From the NCBI GenBank assembly GCA_003184365.1, contig NKYR01000009.1, positions 1-64,000 on the forward strand: a stretch of 64,000 bases of DNA, written 5' to 3'. A program made the translations under genes and the position numbers. Each line of letters opens with the position of its first letter. The first letter of the stretch is position 1. Shown piece after piece: positions 1 to 14,239 of this stretch. The notes below the pieces were generated by a model. It had not been told where the DNA came from, did no database searches, and was given only the letters and a program-made list of their open reading frames with translations. The DNA is from Evernia prunastri (lineage: Eukaryota > Ascomycota > Lecanoromycetes > Lecanorales > Parmeliaceae).

Positions 1-1239
1 ATTTCTATGGGGTCAAAGACATCCCCCAGGAGATTCTGAGGTAGAATAATTCAAGCAATCTACACATCATTCTTGCTACATACCTGAAATCTTGACAGAT
101 ACCTCTCCGACCGGTAGGAAAACAGAAGCGGGCAATATGAGATTTTGCAAATATGATCCTCCACGAGCAAAGATGTTGTTGAGGCGGCTGCGGAGGTCAA
201 AGACGTTGCAAATGACAGCAGGTCTCTTTTCTGAGCGGGAGGACATAATCATGCGAGAACACCAAGCCGTGATAAGATCGCCATGGCTTAAAAAGGGTGG
301 ACTCTCGCTACCTGAACCAAGTCTCAATTGGTCTTGCGCCGCCAGGCGTAACTGGGACACGAACTGAGCCGGGAGAAAGATAGTACGAGCTTGTATATTT
401 CTTCTAGTAAGTAGGTCCCATCCATACCGTACAGCGAAGATTAGCATTGACAAGCCTTTGATTTGCTTGTCTTCCAAGACATATGGGATTTGAGCCTTTT
501 CGTCTGAAGTTACGCCCACAGTCTCAATCGCATCTTCCCTGGCTCCAAGTACAGTAGGTACACGATCAAGTCGATCTGCAAGTACGCTGGACCAGGCCTT
601 TAGCAGTTCAGCTGTTCCCATGACGTCTGATGCTGTGTGCGGGAATGAAATGGAGACAAGGGTTGCGTTTGTGAAAGATGTTATGAGAAGAGATAGCAGC
701 GGCTCATCGGTAGTGAGGTAATGTTCTATGTTGTCTGGCAGATCTTGAGGCACACTAAATGAACGAAATGTGTGGCACCCTTCCTGGACAGAAGGGAGTT
801 CGCCAGTCTTCTTGGGCAGGCGACATGCTAGCGGGTGTTCTTCGATCCGGACATCAAACCTCGTGTGAGAGAATCGAACTGCTGGAAGCTCAGTGGTGTA
901 CTTCCGAGGAACGTGAATCTCCAAATTTCCATTGTTCTGAACATACAAGTCAGACTCCAGACTTCAAGCCGATGCTCAGTATCTTACATCCAGACGGAGT
1001 CGGCCGCCGAGCTTTCTCCAATCATTCATCCCCAACAGTTTGACGAGAGAATTGTGCAGCTTTTCCGGGTCGAGAACATCGTTGTATCGAAACGTGTAGC
1101 TAATTATGGACGCACGAATAAGCCCCGCCTGGTCTATGAAATGGATAGGGAAAACGTTGTCAGTCTCAATGTGTAAAGTTGGTCGGCTGGCTCGTGCCAG
1201 GCGGCCAAATAGCCTGTACAGAAAATCCATTCCAATCAT
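1..1239 (-). CDS. BAHD-family O-acyltransferase (3' end outside window)
   Basis: Acyl-CoA-dependent O-acyltransferase of the BAHD/transferase family, probably acylating (acetylating) a hydroxyl of the terpenoid made by the neighbouring genes. Exons read on the minus strand: 1239-988, 936-103, 35-1. The 51-nt intron (937-987) has GTAAGA, a CTGAC branch point and CAG. The second intron (36-102) is less certain, because GTATGT at 83 is an alternative donor. The active-site HxxxD motif is visible as HTASD about residue 180. The second family motif (DFGWG) would lie beyond base 1. The N terminus (FPIHFID, then RASIISYTFRYND) resembles fungal trichothecene-type O-acetyltransferases. It is divergent from P450-1 across a 601-bp shared promoter. 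In a botrydial-type cluster it would be the BOT5-like acetyltransferase; that role is inferred. Confidence 0.85.
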
Positions 1240-1840
1240 AGTGAAAGAGAAGCTGTAAATGGCAATTCAACTTACAGTGAGTGAAAGGGCGCGACTTTTC
1301 CACATATTAACAGACCAATAACCACTAGAGAGCTAATTTTGGCCGATTGACATAGGTCGGACAAGGAAAAGCACATTCAGTGTCATATTGTTCTCTCGAC
1401 AGTCAGATTGACTTGGAGGGCTCAACTTGGGCCTAATCGGGACGGCACGCATTACATGCCCTTAAGGCGGGCAATGAGTAAACATTGCCTAAAACTTGAC
1501 TCGGGCCGAGCTACGGAGTTCTTTATGGGGAAAGCCTTCTTCTGCATGTCCGAAGCGCGCTGACAGGTCAGATAGCGTTACTAGGGGCTGCTAAGGTCGA
1601 ACGAGTGTACCTGTCGGGCTATCAAAGCGTTCGCTACTAAATGTGAATTATCGTTGTTTTCCATTGGTTTCTTTGGAGATTTTGCTTTCTTTGTTAAGGT
1701 CAGCTATGAACGTATCATCTCTACAAACAATGTTATACATGGAAACGGCTGGGAAATACTTCCAAAAAAAGTTACGATTGCTTTGATTTCGCATCCGCTC
1801 AAGTAAAATCGTCCATGTTAAATCAAGCTTCATCACCGTC
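1240..1840. promoter_or_regulatory. Shared divergent promoter, acyltransferase / P450-1
   Basis: The 601 bp between two divergent cluster genes must hold both promoters. At 1500-1510 there is CTCGG-G-CCGAG, with CGG and CCG arms of the kind bound by Zn2Cys6 factors, here with unusually short spacing. No coding potential was seen. Confidence 0.45.
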
Positions 1841-3917
1841 ATGGAGACTGCGATGAATAAGATGGGACAAGACTTACTACTAAGGTCCAAAGCGATGTCA
1901 ACCTTCCTAGTCGATGTGAGATATCGAGATTTTGCTGCTCGAGATCTTCTTAGTGCAGCCCTCTTGGCCGTGCTGCTCATCTACACTATCCTCTTAGTGG
2001 TTTACCGTCTTCGCTTTTCTCCGATCGCAGCGTTCCCAGGTCCGAAATTAGCAGCTGCGACGGAATGGTATGAAATCTACTACCATATCGTCAAGAACGG
2101 GCAGTTTGGACATACAATCCAGAAGTTGCACGACATATATGGTGAGCGCCAGATATCCGAACTTGTAGAAACGCCATCACTCAAATGCGGGAATAGGTCC
2201 TATCGTGCGTATAAGCCCATGGGAGCTGTCCATCCGCGACTCCAACTTCTACAACAAACTTTATGTCGCGAGCTCCACACGCCGGACAGATATGTGGGCT
2301 CGAGGTAGGGAGGGTAATGGTTTTCAAGGCAAGTTCCAAATGTAGTCAAAACAAAGATTCCCAAACTCGGTTGCCAACTCGCTCACATAGACTCGCATCA
2401 TCTTACCGTACCCCACGACCTCCATCGCCAGAGGAGAAAGCATCTCGAGACATTCTTCTCTCGTCAAAACATAAACCGCATCGAGGACGTTATTGCTGGT
2501 GAAGCTCGACTGCTTGACAGTCGACTTCAAGCTCTCGAGGGAACAGAAACGGTGGTCCACATTGACCATGCCTTTACGGCTCTCACTGGCGATATTATCG
2601 GACATGTCGCGTGCGGTGTGCATCCCGGGCTCATTGAGGATGTTGACTTCTCCCCAGGCTGGTACGTGTCATCAACTAAAGTTGCAGTCCTTGAACTCAT
2701 GCGCTGCCAGGCACGAGCTCATGATCAAGACGGTGCTGATCGCACCCTTGTTCCGGTGCTTTAGCTGGTTAAATAGGTATCACATGCATAAAAATTTACG
2801 CGATTTGTCTGACACACTTGAAGTCTTTTCCAACTTGTCCCACCCTCTGTACTACAACGACTCTATCCAAAAGGAATCTCCAGTATGATGGTGGGAAAAG
2901 TACGCGTACTTTATTCTTCGTATACAGAAGCGACAAGCTTACCATTGATCAGATGGGCATGGAATACATCGAAAAGATAAGAAAGCAGATTCACGAGAAC
3001 AACTTGGATGCGGGCGACACCCAAAAGTCGGTCTTCCACCATCTGCTCACCAGCGATATTCCTGAGTCAGAGAAGTCTACTGCTCGCCTACAAGCAGAAT
3101 CCATGATCTTCCTCATTGCAGGAACCGTCACCAGCGCCCACACACTGTCCATGATCGCGTACCACGTTCTGTCCAATCCACACATGGAGAAACGCCTTCG
3201 AGAAGACCTGAAAGACGTGAGCGCGTGCTATCCGGCCCAGAATCCGCTCTGGGCGGACCTGGAAAAAGTCCCATACCTCCAAGCCTGCATAAAGGAGGCA
3301 CTTCGGTACGTTCATCGTACTGCAACTCTTTTCTTATTTGTACAAAGCAATTAAGACGCTAACGTCAGGTTCATCAAGATTAAATGGCCTCGTAGGAAAT
3401 ATTGCGCGGTGCTCCCCCGACGTTGCCCTGCAGTATAAGCAATGGACAATACCCCGGAATGTATATTACTCTTATGTTTTAAACCTTACTCCACAAGACA
3501 TGTGCTGAGAGACAATATCACAGACGCCGGTGGGCATGTCAATTTACTTTATGCATACCGAGCCGACAGTGTGGCCAGATCCGCTAAAGTTCATCCCAGA
3601 GCGATGGCTAGGGAACTACGACCCCCGAATGGACCAGAACTTCGTCGCATTCACTAAAGGGTCTCGTAGCTGCCTAGGAGTCAAGTAAGATTCCCCTTCC
3701 AAACACATATATGCCTGCTTCTTCTGACGTCGACTCCTCACTGCCGGCCAGTCTTGCCATGGCCGAGCTATATATCACCACCGCTCTTCTGTTTCGTCCG
3801 GGCGGCCCAAAGCTATCCCTCTTTGAAACAGACGAATCGGACATTCAGTTCGTTCGTGACTTTGTGATGGGATTCCCAAAACCTGATAGCAAAGGGGTTA
3901 GGGTCGTTGTGCATTGA
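1841..3917 (+). CDS. Cytochrome P450 monooxygenase 1 (trichodiene-oxygenase-like)
   Basis: Microsomal heme-thiolate monooxygenase, probably oxidising the terpene skeleton. Exons: 1841-2141, 2197-2328, 2391-2661, 2711-2776, 2824-2899, 2953-3305, 3379-3460, 3524-3684, 3752-3917, giving 535 aa. An N-terminal membrane anchor ([17 protein letters not shown]) is followed by the proline hinge (FPGPK). The I-helix reads AGTVTS, with V where D/E is usual. The K-helix ExxR is EALR, PERF is FIPERW, and the heme loop is [10 protein letters not shown] with the cysteine ligand. Intron 2329-2390 is a GC-AG intron (GCAAGT donor, CTCAC branch). Met codons at 1859 and 1895 are alternative starts. It is convergent with P450-2. 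The exact substrate cannot be read from sequence. Confidence 0.9.
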
Positions 3918-4744
3918 AGAGTAATGGGTAACGGGCGGGTACGGCATTCTACGACTTACTTCAATAGCAACGGACCTTTTTTATTTGTGTAATTTACCCC
4001 CCCTAGGTCATACGTCCATGTTACTGTTTTAAAATGCAGATGTTTCCAACCTGTACTGGGCCATGTATTCATAGGATTCTTTCCTGGTAAGCAGATGTGT
4101 CGTCTATCCGCACAGCGGGGTTAGCCACCAGTCAGATACTTTGCTCTTTTCCCTTCTTGCCTGAGGGGTGAAAAGAGCGGTCTAGCATCCAAAAACCAAC
4201 CTTGTCCCTAGTCTCCAGGTCCACCGGTCATCCAGGCAGAGCAACGAGTGGGCTAGACTGCGCTGATATTGAAAGAGATGGAAGATTTAGGTACGTAGCC
4301 CAAAGAGCGAGAAAAGAGTTTACATGCATAGCTGTGACCGTGAGCACAACCGCCCAGACCTATCTCAGTAACATTAATTGTGCCCTAATTCGAGGGAGTG
4401 GCTATACGTAATGGGGTTACTTCTTGACGCATAGCCCATGAGAGTTTAATTGGCAGGGTTCAAGGCTCAGGGGTTCAGCCCTAGGTACTTAGGTGGCCCC
4501 AGTTGTAATACCTTACCTATCTTATCTACTTTGTAGGGTATTCAATTCATACATTGAAGAAACGCCTGAGCAGGATCAAAGCTCTGGAGTGAGACCCGCC
4601 CCAAAGAATACATAAGCTCAACTTTGTTGCTAGCACCTGTAGCTTGCAAGACATCCTCTGGAAACGCCTATTTGTGCTAGTGTACGCTAGTCTATCCAAC
4701 TGCAATCATACCAACCGCACAATGTCCACACCCAGAGTAATTGT
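3918..4744. other. Intergenic, convergent 3' ends
   Basis: 827 bp between the stop codons of P450-1 and P450-2. It contains a TACCTTACC motif at 4509-4517. No gene was recognised. Confidence 0.6.
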
Positions 4745-6747
4745 TTAGTTGACAGAGTCTACGGTAACCTTGACGTGCTTGTGGATCATAGCATTGCCAC
4801 AATCATTCCATTGGGTCGTGTTCTCATCGGTGTCATACAAACTCATACCCAGACGGTTGAAAAAGTTGGCAAGACACAGGTACAATTCAAGATACGCAAC
4901 GCTAAAACACTGTCAGCCATAGTCTTTTAAGGAATGGGCGATGAAAGGTAATTTAGGATCCCTACTTGAGACCGATGCAGGCTCTGGAGCCTTTACCGAA
5001 CACTACCAACCAATGACCCAAATCTTCCGATGCCAGCCATCTCTCAGGGATGAAGCTGGCCGGCTCTGGGAAGATATCTGGGTTGTCGTGTACCATGCGA
5101 ATTGCGATGGACACGGGGGTCTGAGTGGAGGCAGATAAGCGAGGTCCCCTCTAGTGCCCTTCCACGGCCGGACAGGATGAGACTTACGCCTGCAGGCAAG
5201 TGGTAACCAGCCCAACTGACTCCTCCGGGTGGAAAAACCCGCGGAATGACCCCGGGCACAGGAGACGAAAGACGAAGAGCTTCCTTTATGATAGCCGTCT
5301 GGATTTAGGGACAATAAGTTATCCAACTCATAGTCTAGCGATCGTGCTCCGTTGCACGGGACATTGTGGATCCGTGACTCACCAGATATGGTAGATTGCA
5401 GACGTCACGGTATTCAAGCAACCCGTGAGCGTTCTCCTTCACTATCTTAAGCTCTTCGAGGAGCCTTTCAAGCTTGAGTGGGCTTCTCAATAAGTAGTAC
5501 GTTGCGAGGCTGATAGTAAAGCTGGTAGTATGAGTGCCAGCAAAACAGAACGAATAAGTTTCATCGACAACACTCTCCTTACTCAGAGCAGCGTAACCGT
5601 CTTCGGGCTGCAGGAGAAGATCCAGGATGGTTTTACGGCCATCCTCGGCTGAGTTGACGCCTTGCTTGTGCTTGCTCTCCCTTTCCTCAATCCACTCGTT
5701 GACTTTCTGAGTCCAGGCTTTGGATTAGCTACGGGTGTACGACTCACAGAAGTTGTCGAAAATGCGGAGTAGAGAAATACTTACCCTACGAAATTGGTAA
5801 TCTCCAGGCAAGAGCCTCTCGGACCAACTGCTAGGCATCTTGGAAGAAATCAGGGTCAGAATAGGAAAATGTTTCATGAGAAAAAAGTTCTCAGAAAACG
5901 TTCGCAGAGTGGCCATAAAGGGCGGCTCCTCCTCTTCTGTGTCAATAAGATGGAGTTGCTTATCACATAGCACTCGCATAATTGTATCTATCTGTCCCCG
6001 GTGTACAATGGCATCAGTAGTTGATCAAAATATGCATGATTGGCGCCAGTGGTGAGTTTACGTACCGTTACACCTGTGTAAAGACGCTGAATATCCAATG
6101 GAATGCCTTTCTCATGACACCCAACCGCCTTTTGGAGTGCACCTCGGATAACTTCAAGTACGATGGGTGACAGCTGTTCTATGGATTTGGCTGAGAACAA
6201 TGCATTGACCATTCTGCGCCGTTTTCTGTGATATTCAGGGTCAACCAGCGCGGGGAGCGCCTCGCTGATTCCACCAGAAGTCTGGAAGAAGTTCGGGTCC
6301 TTCATGTATCTCGATCCGGAGGAGTAGACTCTGTGGATTGACGTATCACTACACAGCGAGATGTTTTCCCACAGCAAACAATACTCACTCGTGGAAGAAT
6401 TCAGGGTCGCTCACATGAACACGGTCTGGGCTCACTCTGACCACCGTGCCTAGGCCGTTCTTGAGCTCAAGTCATTCTTCGGCGGGGGAATAGTCGGACT
6501 GACCATACTTGGCGTGCAGCTTTGGGTAATCCTTGACGTAATGTCCTACGAGGATAACGTCCTGGTAGAATTCATACCAGCTAGTCGCTGCTGCAAGCCA
6601 TGGCCCAGGTAACTTTCGCAATGGATGAAAAAATAGTCGGTAGATCACAAGAGTAGATGAGTAAAAGAGTAAAGCCACCAGAACTGCCAGGAGACCGTGA
6701 CCTATGCTCCGTGGAAGCACAGATTGAAGCACGGAAGCAAAGCCCAT
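4745..6747 (-). CDS. Cytochrome P450 monooxygenase 2
   Basis: Microsomal P450, predicted tailoring oxygenase of the terpene cluster. Exons on the minus strand: 6747-6504, 6449-6389, 6330-6066, 5991-5785, 5706-5383, 5298-5188, 5120-4966, 4901-4745, giving 507 aa. An N-terminal anchor ([15 protein letters not shown]) is followed by LPGPW. The I-helix is FAGTHTTS (H at the usual acidic position), ExxR is EALR, then FIPERW and the heme loop [10 protein letters not shown]. All introns are GT-AG, 54-84 nt. It resembles P450-1 in exon layout and N-terminal region (PGPxLAAAT.WYE), suggesting the two are related subfamily members. It is divergent from the terpene synthase across 855 bp. Confidence 0.9.
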
Positions 6748-7602
6748 GTCGAGTATACAAGGTCAGGGGTCCAGAGCTTGTTAGTCGTCCAGTAGCTGGA
6801 GACTTTTTACGACAGATTCGTCTCAAAGATAAACGGAATGGAATTTTTTTCGAGATTTTTTTTGAGGACACGTGAAAATACCTCCCGTGGCTTACCAACC
6901 CGGTTGAGCCCTGACTCGATCGCCCTGACATGACCTCTGCCGTCCCTAAAAGAGAAAAGAGGGTACATTGTCGGCCGGTTCCGCTTCGGGCAAGGGTTTC
7001 CTTTGCTAAGCAACCTCCACCCACAGGTGCACAATAAACGTTGAGGGATCCTCCCGACTCATCGGCGTCAGCGCTGCTGCACTCGAACTTGACCGCGATC
7101 GGGGTTCCCCATTAAGAAACAATTTGCGCAAGAATTGTCGTAATAACCAATGGCGACTTATATAGTATTTCGCATATACAGTACAACTGATTATTTCGGA
7201 CATTTTTGACATTTCGATGGGACATACCTTTGTTACCGTTTGCACTCCTCTCATGTACTGAATTGAGCGTAGGGCAAGTATGGTTTCAGCTGTGTAGAAG
7301 ACTCGATCTGAAAGATTTCGGGAGTTTCCACTTTTGGCGAGTCGCCGCCTGAGCAACCAGCGCCATCCAGACTCGGAGACGTGATCAATCTGGTGCACCT
7401 AGAGGCAGCTCAAAACCGGCGCCTTTAGATCGAAAGTTCATTGCAGTCTTGTACCTTTATCTACTTATTGCTTCTATTGAAGTTGTATGCCCGATCCAAG
7501 TGCGAGACTCCCTATTATCTTTTCGCTTCAACCTGCTGCCACCAGACGAGAAGACGAGCAACAACCCTCTCAGTGAATCTGGCCTTTTCAGCTTCGTCCA
7601 AC
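6748..7602. promoter_or_regulatory. Shared divergent promoter, P450-2 / terpene synthase
   Basis: 855 bp between divergent cluster genes. CGG/CCG half-sites lie near 6970-6990 (GTCGGCCGGTTCCGCTTCGG). Open frames here are short and show no recognisable domain. Confidence 0.45.
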
Positions 7603-9404
<1,802 letters not shown>

Positions 9405-9930
9405 GGGTGGTGCAGATACCTCACGCCCACACGTATACCTTCAGCGGAGCACCGTCAATACTTGCAACATCTGTAGCACTGCACGACAATGGCTGAGACA
9501 TTCGACATCTCGTGTACTATGCTTTGGGTTAGTGTTGCTTCAGTGCCCTTTCCGTTTTTGTATCAGCCTAGCAAATGAACCACTACTTAGACAATGGAAG
9601 AATAAATTCCTAGCTTCAGTCAGCTTCCGTTCCTTCGCCCAATATTGACTAAGCTGCTTCACGGACCAGAAAGCAGGTCAGCTAAGTAGATTCACTTCTG
9701 GAGCCAAACTGCGATTCTGATTGTGCGTCAGACAACACATTCAAGAATCAAAGGATAAGAATAGAAGCAAAATTACAGAACGATACACAACTAAGGGTTT
9801 CGCTGATCTTCAGCAACTTAAATTTCCAGGTACTGATCTCGCACTTTGCATCTTCGTCTTGTGTCGGGACGCCCCAACGAAAGCCATCCGAAACTGGTTT
9901 TCCCCAATTGATTTATCTGATCCGTGCTTC
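9405..9930. other. Intergenic, convergent 3' ends
   Basis: 526 bp between the terpene synthase and SDR stop codons. Nothing recognised. Confidence 0.55.
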
Positions 9931-11015
9931 TCATTCGACTTCCACCATAGCCTTGCTAAGATCCCACAACGCCTCCTCTTTTGCCTGGTCAAAGGCCCAA
10001 TTCGCATAGCCATATTCAACTCTGTCCCCATCAGGCGGGCAGGGATGCTTTGCAATCGATGCCCCTTCCAGATAGAGACCACCCTTTCCCTCAAGCTCCC
10101 TTGAAACGGCATCGTAGACACTCGTTGCACAAGCCTGCTCAAGGTTCGTCAAGTATTTTTGCACCCTCTTGTCCTCCATGACCATTTTCATCTCTTCCTC
10201 GGAATGCTTTTGCAGGTTCGGGCTCTTGAAGGCGCCAGGATGCACACTATACCCATGAAGTCCTAGGGATCCGTACAGGCGCTCGATTTGGGTCGTCATG
10301 TAGATATTGGCAGTCTTGCTGGATCCGTAAGCGAGCCAGCCATTGTAAATCCCGTCGAAGTTAATGTTGTCCAGACGGACCGGTCCGTAACGGTGGGCCG
10401 CTGAGGCGACACTAACGACTCGCGAGTGGAAGTCTGGCCGGGAACCTGCTAATAGCAAATCCTTCAAGAGATAGAAGAGTAAGAAATGCGACAAATGGTT
10501 CGTCCCGATTTGCAGCTCATAACCATCTTTGGTGCGGCTTTCCGGGGTATTCATTACCTTCACAAAGGAGTCAGTGAGTTCCATAGTGGCGGGAGTAGAT
10601 GTTACGCTCTACTCACAGCCGCGTTGTTGATGATAACATTGAGCTTGTCGTTCTGCTTGCGAAACTCCTCTGCACAAGCCCGAACACTCGATAGGTCCGT
10701 CTGATCCACGAGAAGAAGATGCACACGACCAGTATCAAGCACAGAAGCCAAAGCCTCCCGAGCTTTTTCAAGGTTTCGGGCGGTACCGTATACAGTTGCG
10801 CCTGTTAATGCGATTGCCCGCACGGTCTCAACGCCAATGCCGGAGGAGACACCAGTGATAAGCACGACCTTGTCAGCCCATTCATTAACGAGATGCTCGT
10901 CTTTGACGACTTGACTGCCTGTCACACGTGAGTCGCCAGGTCCGTTGACTTCCCAGCGGTTGCGCTCGGCATAGCGGCCGGATAGTTGGAAAGGTATGTG
11001 TGAAAGCATTGACAT
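9931..11015 (-). CDS. Short-chain dehydrogenase/reductase
   Basis: NAD(P)-dependent oxidoreductase of the SDR superfamily, retinol-dehydrogenase/WWOX-like group, likely oxidising or reducing an alcohol/carbonyl of the terpenoid. Exons on the minus strand: 11015-10617 and 10557-9931, giving 341 aa; the 59-nt intron falls just after NNAA. The Rossmann motif is ITGVSSGIG (about residue 54), followed by NNAAV and the catalytic YGSSK (Tyr-x-x-x-Lys), with an upstream Ser in VSVASAAH. The N-terminal 45 residues before the fold look ordinary for fungal members. It is divergent from P450-3. It corresponds in type to the dehydrogenase (BOT7) reported for the botrydial cluster; that link is inferred. 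Confidence 0.88.
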
Positions 11016-12034
11016 GATTAATGTAGTGTTGTCGGCAATGAGGTCTGTAAAATGGATGAGGATGAGGACGATACTTGGTATTGTTAGTTGAACAAGGTGG
11101 AATCGGATTGCTCGGCAGATTCATCATTTCGTTTGCGAGGATCGATAAGGCCAGGCGAGGCAAGGGAACACATATTTCGGCCTTATCCAATCCGGTAAAT
11201 CCGCTTCGTCCGGCAGGTATAGATGGCATTATTGGCTGGATAGTACAATGAGTAAATGAATGCGTCTGGGCCAACTGCTCGGTCACCCGGGGCTTGCCTG
11301 TTATGGAATTGCTGTCATCATGAATTGCGGTTGTAGTCGCAGGTTCCCTGAATGTGGTGGACTCCGAATGGCATCGTGAACATTTTGGAGGTCCATGCTC
11401 TCAGGGGGACAAGAAACCATCAAAGCCAAGCAGAAATGACTACATGTAACATCTGAGCGTTCGGGGGTTGTAAGCACTCAAGTTCGGGAGCTCCCGTGGG
11501 CTAGACTACCTAAGGTAGCAATCTAGAACCTGTGACACGAAGTACGCTCAATGCCCGTAGCCTCGGTAACCATACAATCACTACCTTACCTTACTTACTC
11601 TCAAATAGACTTACATAGATTATGTACACGGTGAGTCGGTACAAGGAATCTCGTAATTATGGATATGGTATGCGGGACACCGCGGTTATGGGAGTGTTCT
11701 GGCAATTGACGATCGTGTAGGCGCAAATTCACCGTTTCTACATTAGACAGACGTTCCAAATGAAACTCTCAGATGGAACAGATATGATCATACGTATAAA
11801 TCAGCTAACTATGAATACGTGCGTCCGTGGGCTACTATTTACCTAATAGAGTATGAGGGTTCGGAAATTTCCAAAATTGTAAGTTGCCGAGCGCATCAAT
11901 GATCTATCTAACCCTTATTATTATTCTGGCTATGGTACGCGGCTTTTATACCGTCCCTATTAGTTGTCACTCACCCTGCACAATCGTGTTACCTTCCCCT
12001 ATAGTGTTATTTACCACTCTTACCTAGCAAACGT
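11016..12034. promoter_or_regulatory. Shared divergent promoter, SDR / P450-3
   Basis: 1,019 bp between divergent cluster genes. It contains a perfect 12-bp palindrome CGGGAGCTCCCG (11485-11496), i.e. CGG-N6-CCG, and shortly after it the palindrome CTACCTAAGGTAG (11506-11518). TACCTTACC repeats start at 11582. These are plausible sites for a Zn2Cys6 regulator such as the one at 16335. Confidence 0.5.
11485..11496. promoter_or_regulatory. CGG-N6-CCG palindrome
   Basis: Perfect inverted repeat with CGG arms spaced by six bases, the architecture recognised by several dimeric Zn2Cys6 proteins (Ppr1/UaY type). It lies in the SDR/P450-3 shared promoter. Function is inferred from form and position only. 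Confidence 0.4.
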
Positions 12035-14239
12035 ATGATTGAGAAGTACAGCGCATTAGAAGGACTTGAGCAGGCTTCAGATATGTTGTCGTTTTTCAAA
12101 GACGTTGCTACCAATATCATCGAGCTTTTCAACGACGCTGAAGCGCCCTTGATATGGAATTGGAAAATCGCCTATGGGCCCATCTTGTGCACTGTTAGTA
12201 TTATTGACCTTTGCATGGTCTCATTACCAACCAGGTCATCTACGCAAAGCTTTTATATCGATGGATCACCACATTGATCCACAATCTTTACTTCCATCCC
12301 CTAGCCGAGTTTCCTGGACCTTTCCTGGGCCGTGCCTCCCTTGTAAGTCACATATAGCGATTGTCTGAAGCGGAGTTGTCTCTAATGCTTCCGCAGTTGT
12401 GGCGATTTATGCACACCTCAACTGGGAAAATCCACCTCTCCATTGCGGAATTGCATCAAAAATACGGTTGCTACTTCTCAGACGCTCCAAGCGGAGTTCC
12501 TGACTGAATTTTCCGCCCAGGGCTTATAGTCCGCATATCCGCAAATGAACTTTCCTTTGGTTCAGTCGAGTCCTGGAAGGCAATTTACGGGCAGGGGATT
12601 CCGAACAAACCATTGCCGACCAAAGCCCCGTTCTATGACGTCTTTGGTGCCGGGTTCAGTCGGCGTTGCATCGGTAGCGAGCGAGACCCACATAAGCACA
12701 GCGAGATGCGCAGGATGCTCTCTCCTGCATTCTCTCAGCGTTCCCTCCTCGAGCAAGAATCAATTATAGGTTCAGTCATCGACCAGTTCGTACAGACCAT
12801 TGGTGAAAAGGCGCCTCCTGATTCGAACGGCATCAATATGACCAAATGGTATGAGATGAGTTCTTTTGATATACTGGGTGAAATGGCATTTGGGGAGTCC
12901 TTTCATAGCTTAGAGACTGGTAGGTTTTCTTTCTCATGGCTCACACTCTTCAATAAAGTCGAAATATAGACGACCGGGCTCTTAATCTCCATCGTACTAC
13001 TCACCTCCTTGGGCAGGCAAGCCGCATTTCTGGGCAGAGATAATCCTGGAACATCTTTACTTTATCACTCTCATTGACAACCTGAGACGAATTGGAGCAG
13101 TTGCAACACTCTTCAGATATCTGGTACCTTCATCAGTCCTTGTACAGAACCAGAACTCCCGCTACAGCCGTAATCAGGTGGAGAAGTAAGATAGTCTTGT
13201 CAATGCAGAAGCACAGTCTGACTCTACGAAAGACGCCTAGCTTCCAAAGAATCCCGGAAGGATTTTGTAAGCCTACTGGCACAAAAGGTGCAAAATGGAG
13301 AAGTCGAAAAAGAAGAGATGACGGCGCACGTCTCTACCTTTACGTATGTCTTTTCCCTATTGGAAGTACTTTGCAGAGTTGAGTGGCTATCCACTCAACC
13401 GTTGGAATCATTCGTATCATTCAGTTGGGGCCTATTGATTTACTGAAATGACTAGGATCGCCGGAGGAGAAACAGTCTCCACATTTTTAGCAGGGACAAC
13501 CTGCTTCCTACTTCAACATCCTGAAAAGTTGAAACTTCTGGTCTCCGAGATTAGAGGCGCTTTCAAGTCCTACGACAATATCAAAGCACAGCCGGCGCAA
13601 CAGCTGCAGTACCTGCAAGCGGTCATCAGCGAAGGTCTTCGCCTCTTTCCTCCTGGCTCTCAGGGCGCCCCGCGGATTTCATCTGGCTTTGAGCTGCACA
13701 GCAGGTACATCCCGGAGGGAGTACGCTACTTACCGTGGTACACACAAGGTACGAAACGCTAACAGTCCTTGTAGGCTGAAATTTATACCAGTCCATGGAC
13801 TGTGACCCACGATCCTCAATACTTTGCTGACCCGACGGAATTCAAACCTGAACGCTGGCTAGATCCGAACTCAACTGACACAAATGAAGCCAGCCAGCCA
13901 TTTTTGGTAGGTCCAAGGGCCTGTATAGGAAGAAAGTGAGCATTTCGCTTAAATAGACTTACCCAGCACTTGGCCCCCGCCTTGTTTTCCCCTTAACATC
14001 TCTTCATATCGCTTGTTCAAATTGAGATAGTTGTCCTTCGTATCGCGAAGACTTAGACTAACGTCATTTGCAGTTTTGCTTACATGGAAATGAATCTCCT
14101 CATGGCTAAAATGTTTTGGACCTATGACTTGGAGCTCGTGAACAAAGAGGTCAATTGGCTCCGAGACGGGAGAGTCCACGTGCTGTGGTGGAAGCCAAAA
14201 TTATTTGTACGATTCCATAAGCGGCGTGATCTGTCGTAG
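12035..14239 (+). CDS. Cytochrome P450 monooxygenase 3 (isotrichodermin C-15 hydroxylase-like)
   Basis: Third P450 of the cluster, from a different subfamily than P450-1/2. Exons: 12035-12193, 12235-12342, 12397-12466, 12521-12919, 13017-13185, 13233-13343, 13456-13720, 13775-13935, 14074-14239, giving 535 aa. An N-terminal hydrophobic stretch is followed by FHPLAEFPGPFLGRAS. The I-helix is AGGETV (canonical acidic-Thr pair), ExxR is EGLR, then FKPERW and the heme loop FLVGPRACIG. Introns are GT-AG, 41-138 nt. The donor GTTGCT at 12467 is weak but keeps the frame into IVRISANE. The first intron is very short (41 nt). Probable role: hydroxylation of the terpene scaffold. Confidence 0.88.

Noticed and set aside
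13936..14073. 138-nt last intron of P450-3 as a possible introner
   Set aside because: Length matches the family, but none of the shared blocks (GTACGT, ACATGTCTTGG, CTGACTCC) is present.
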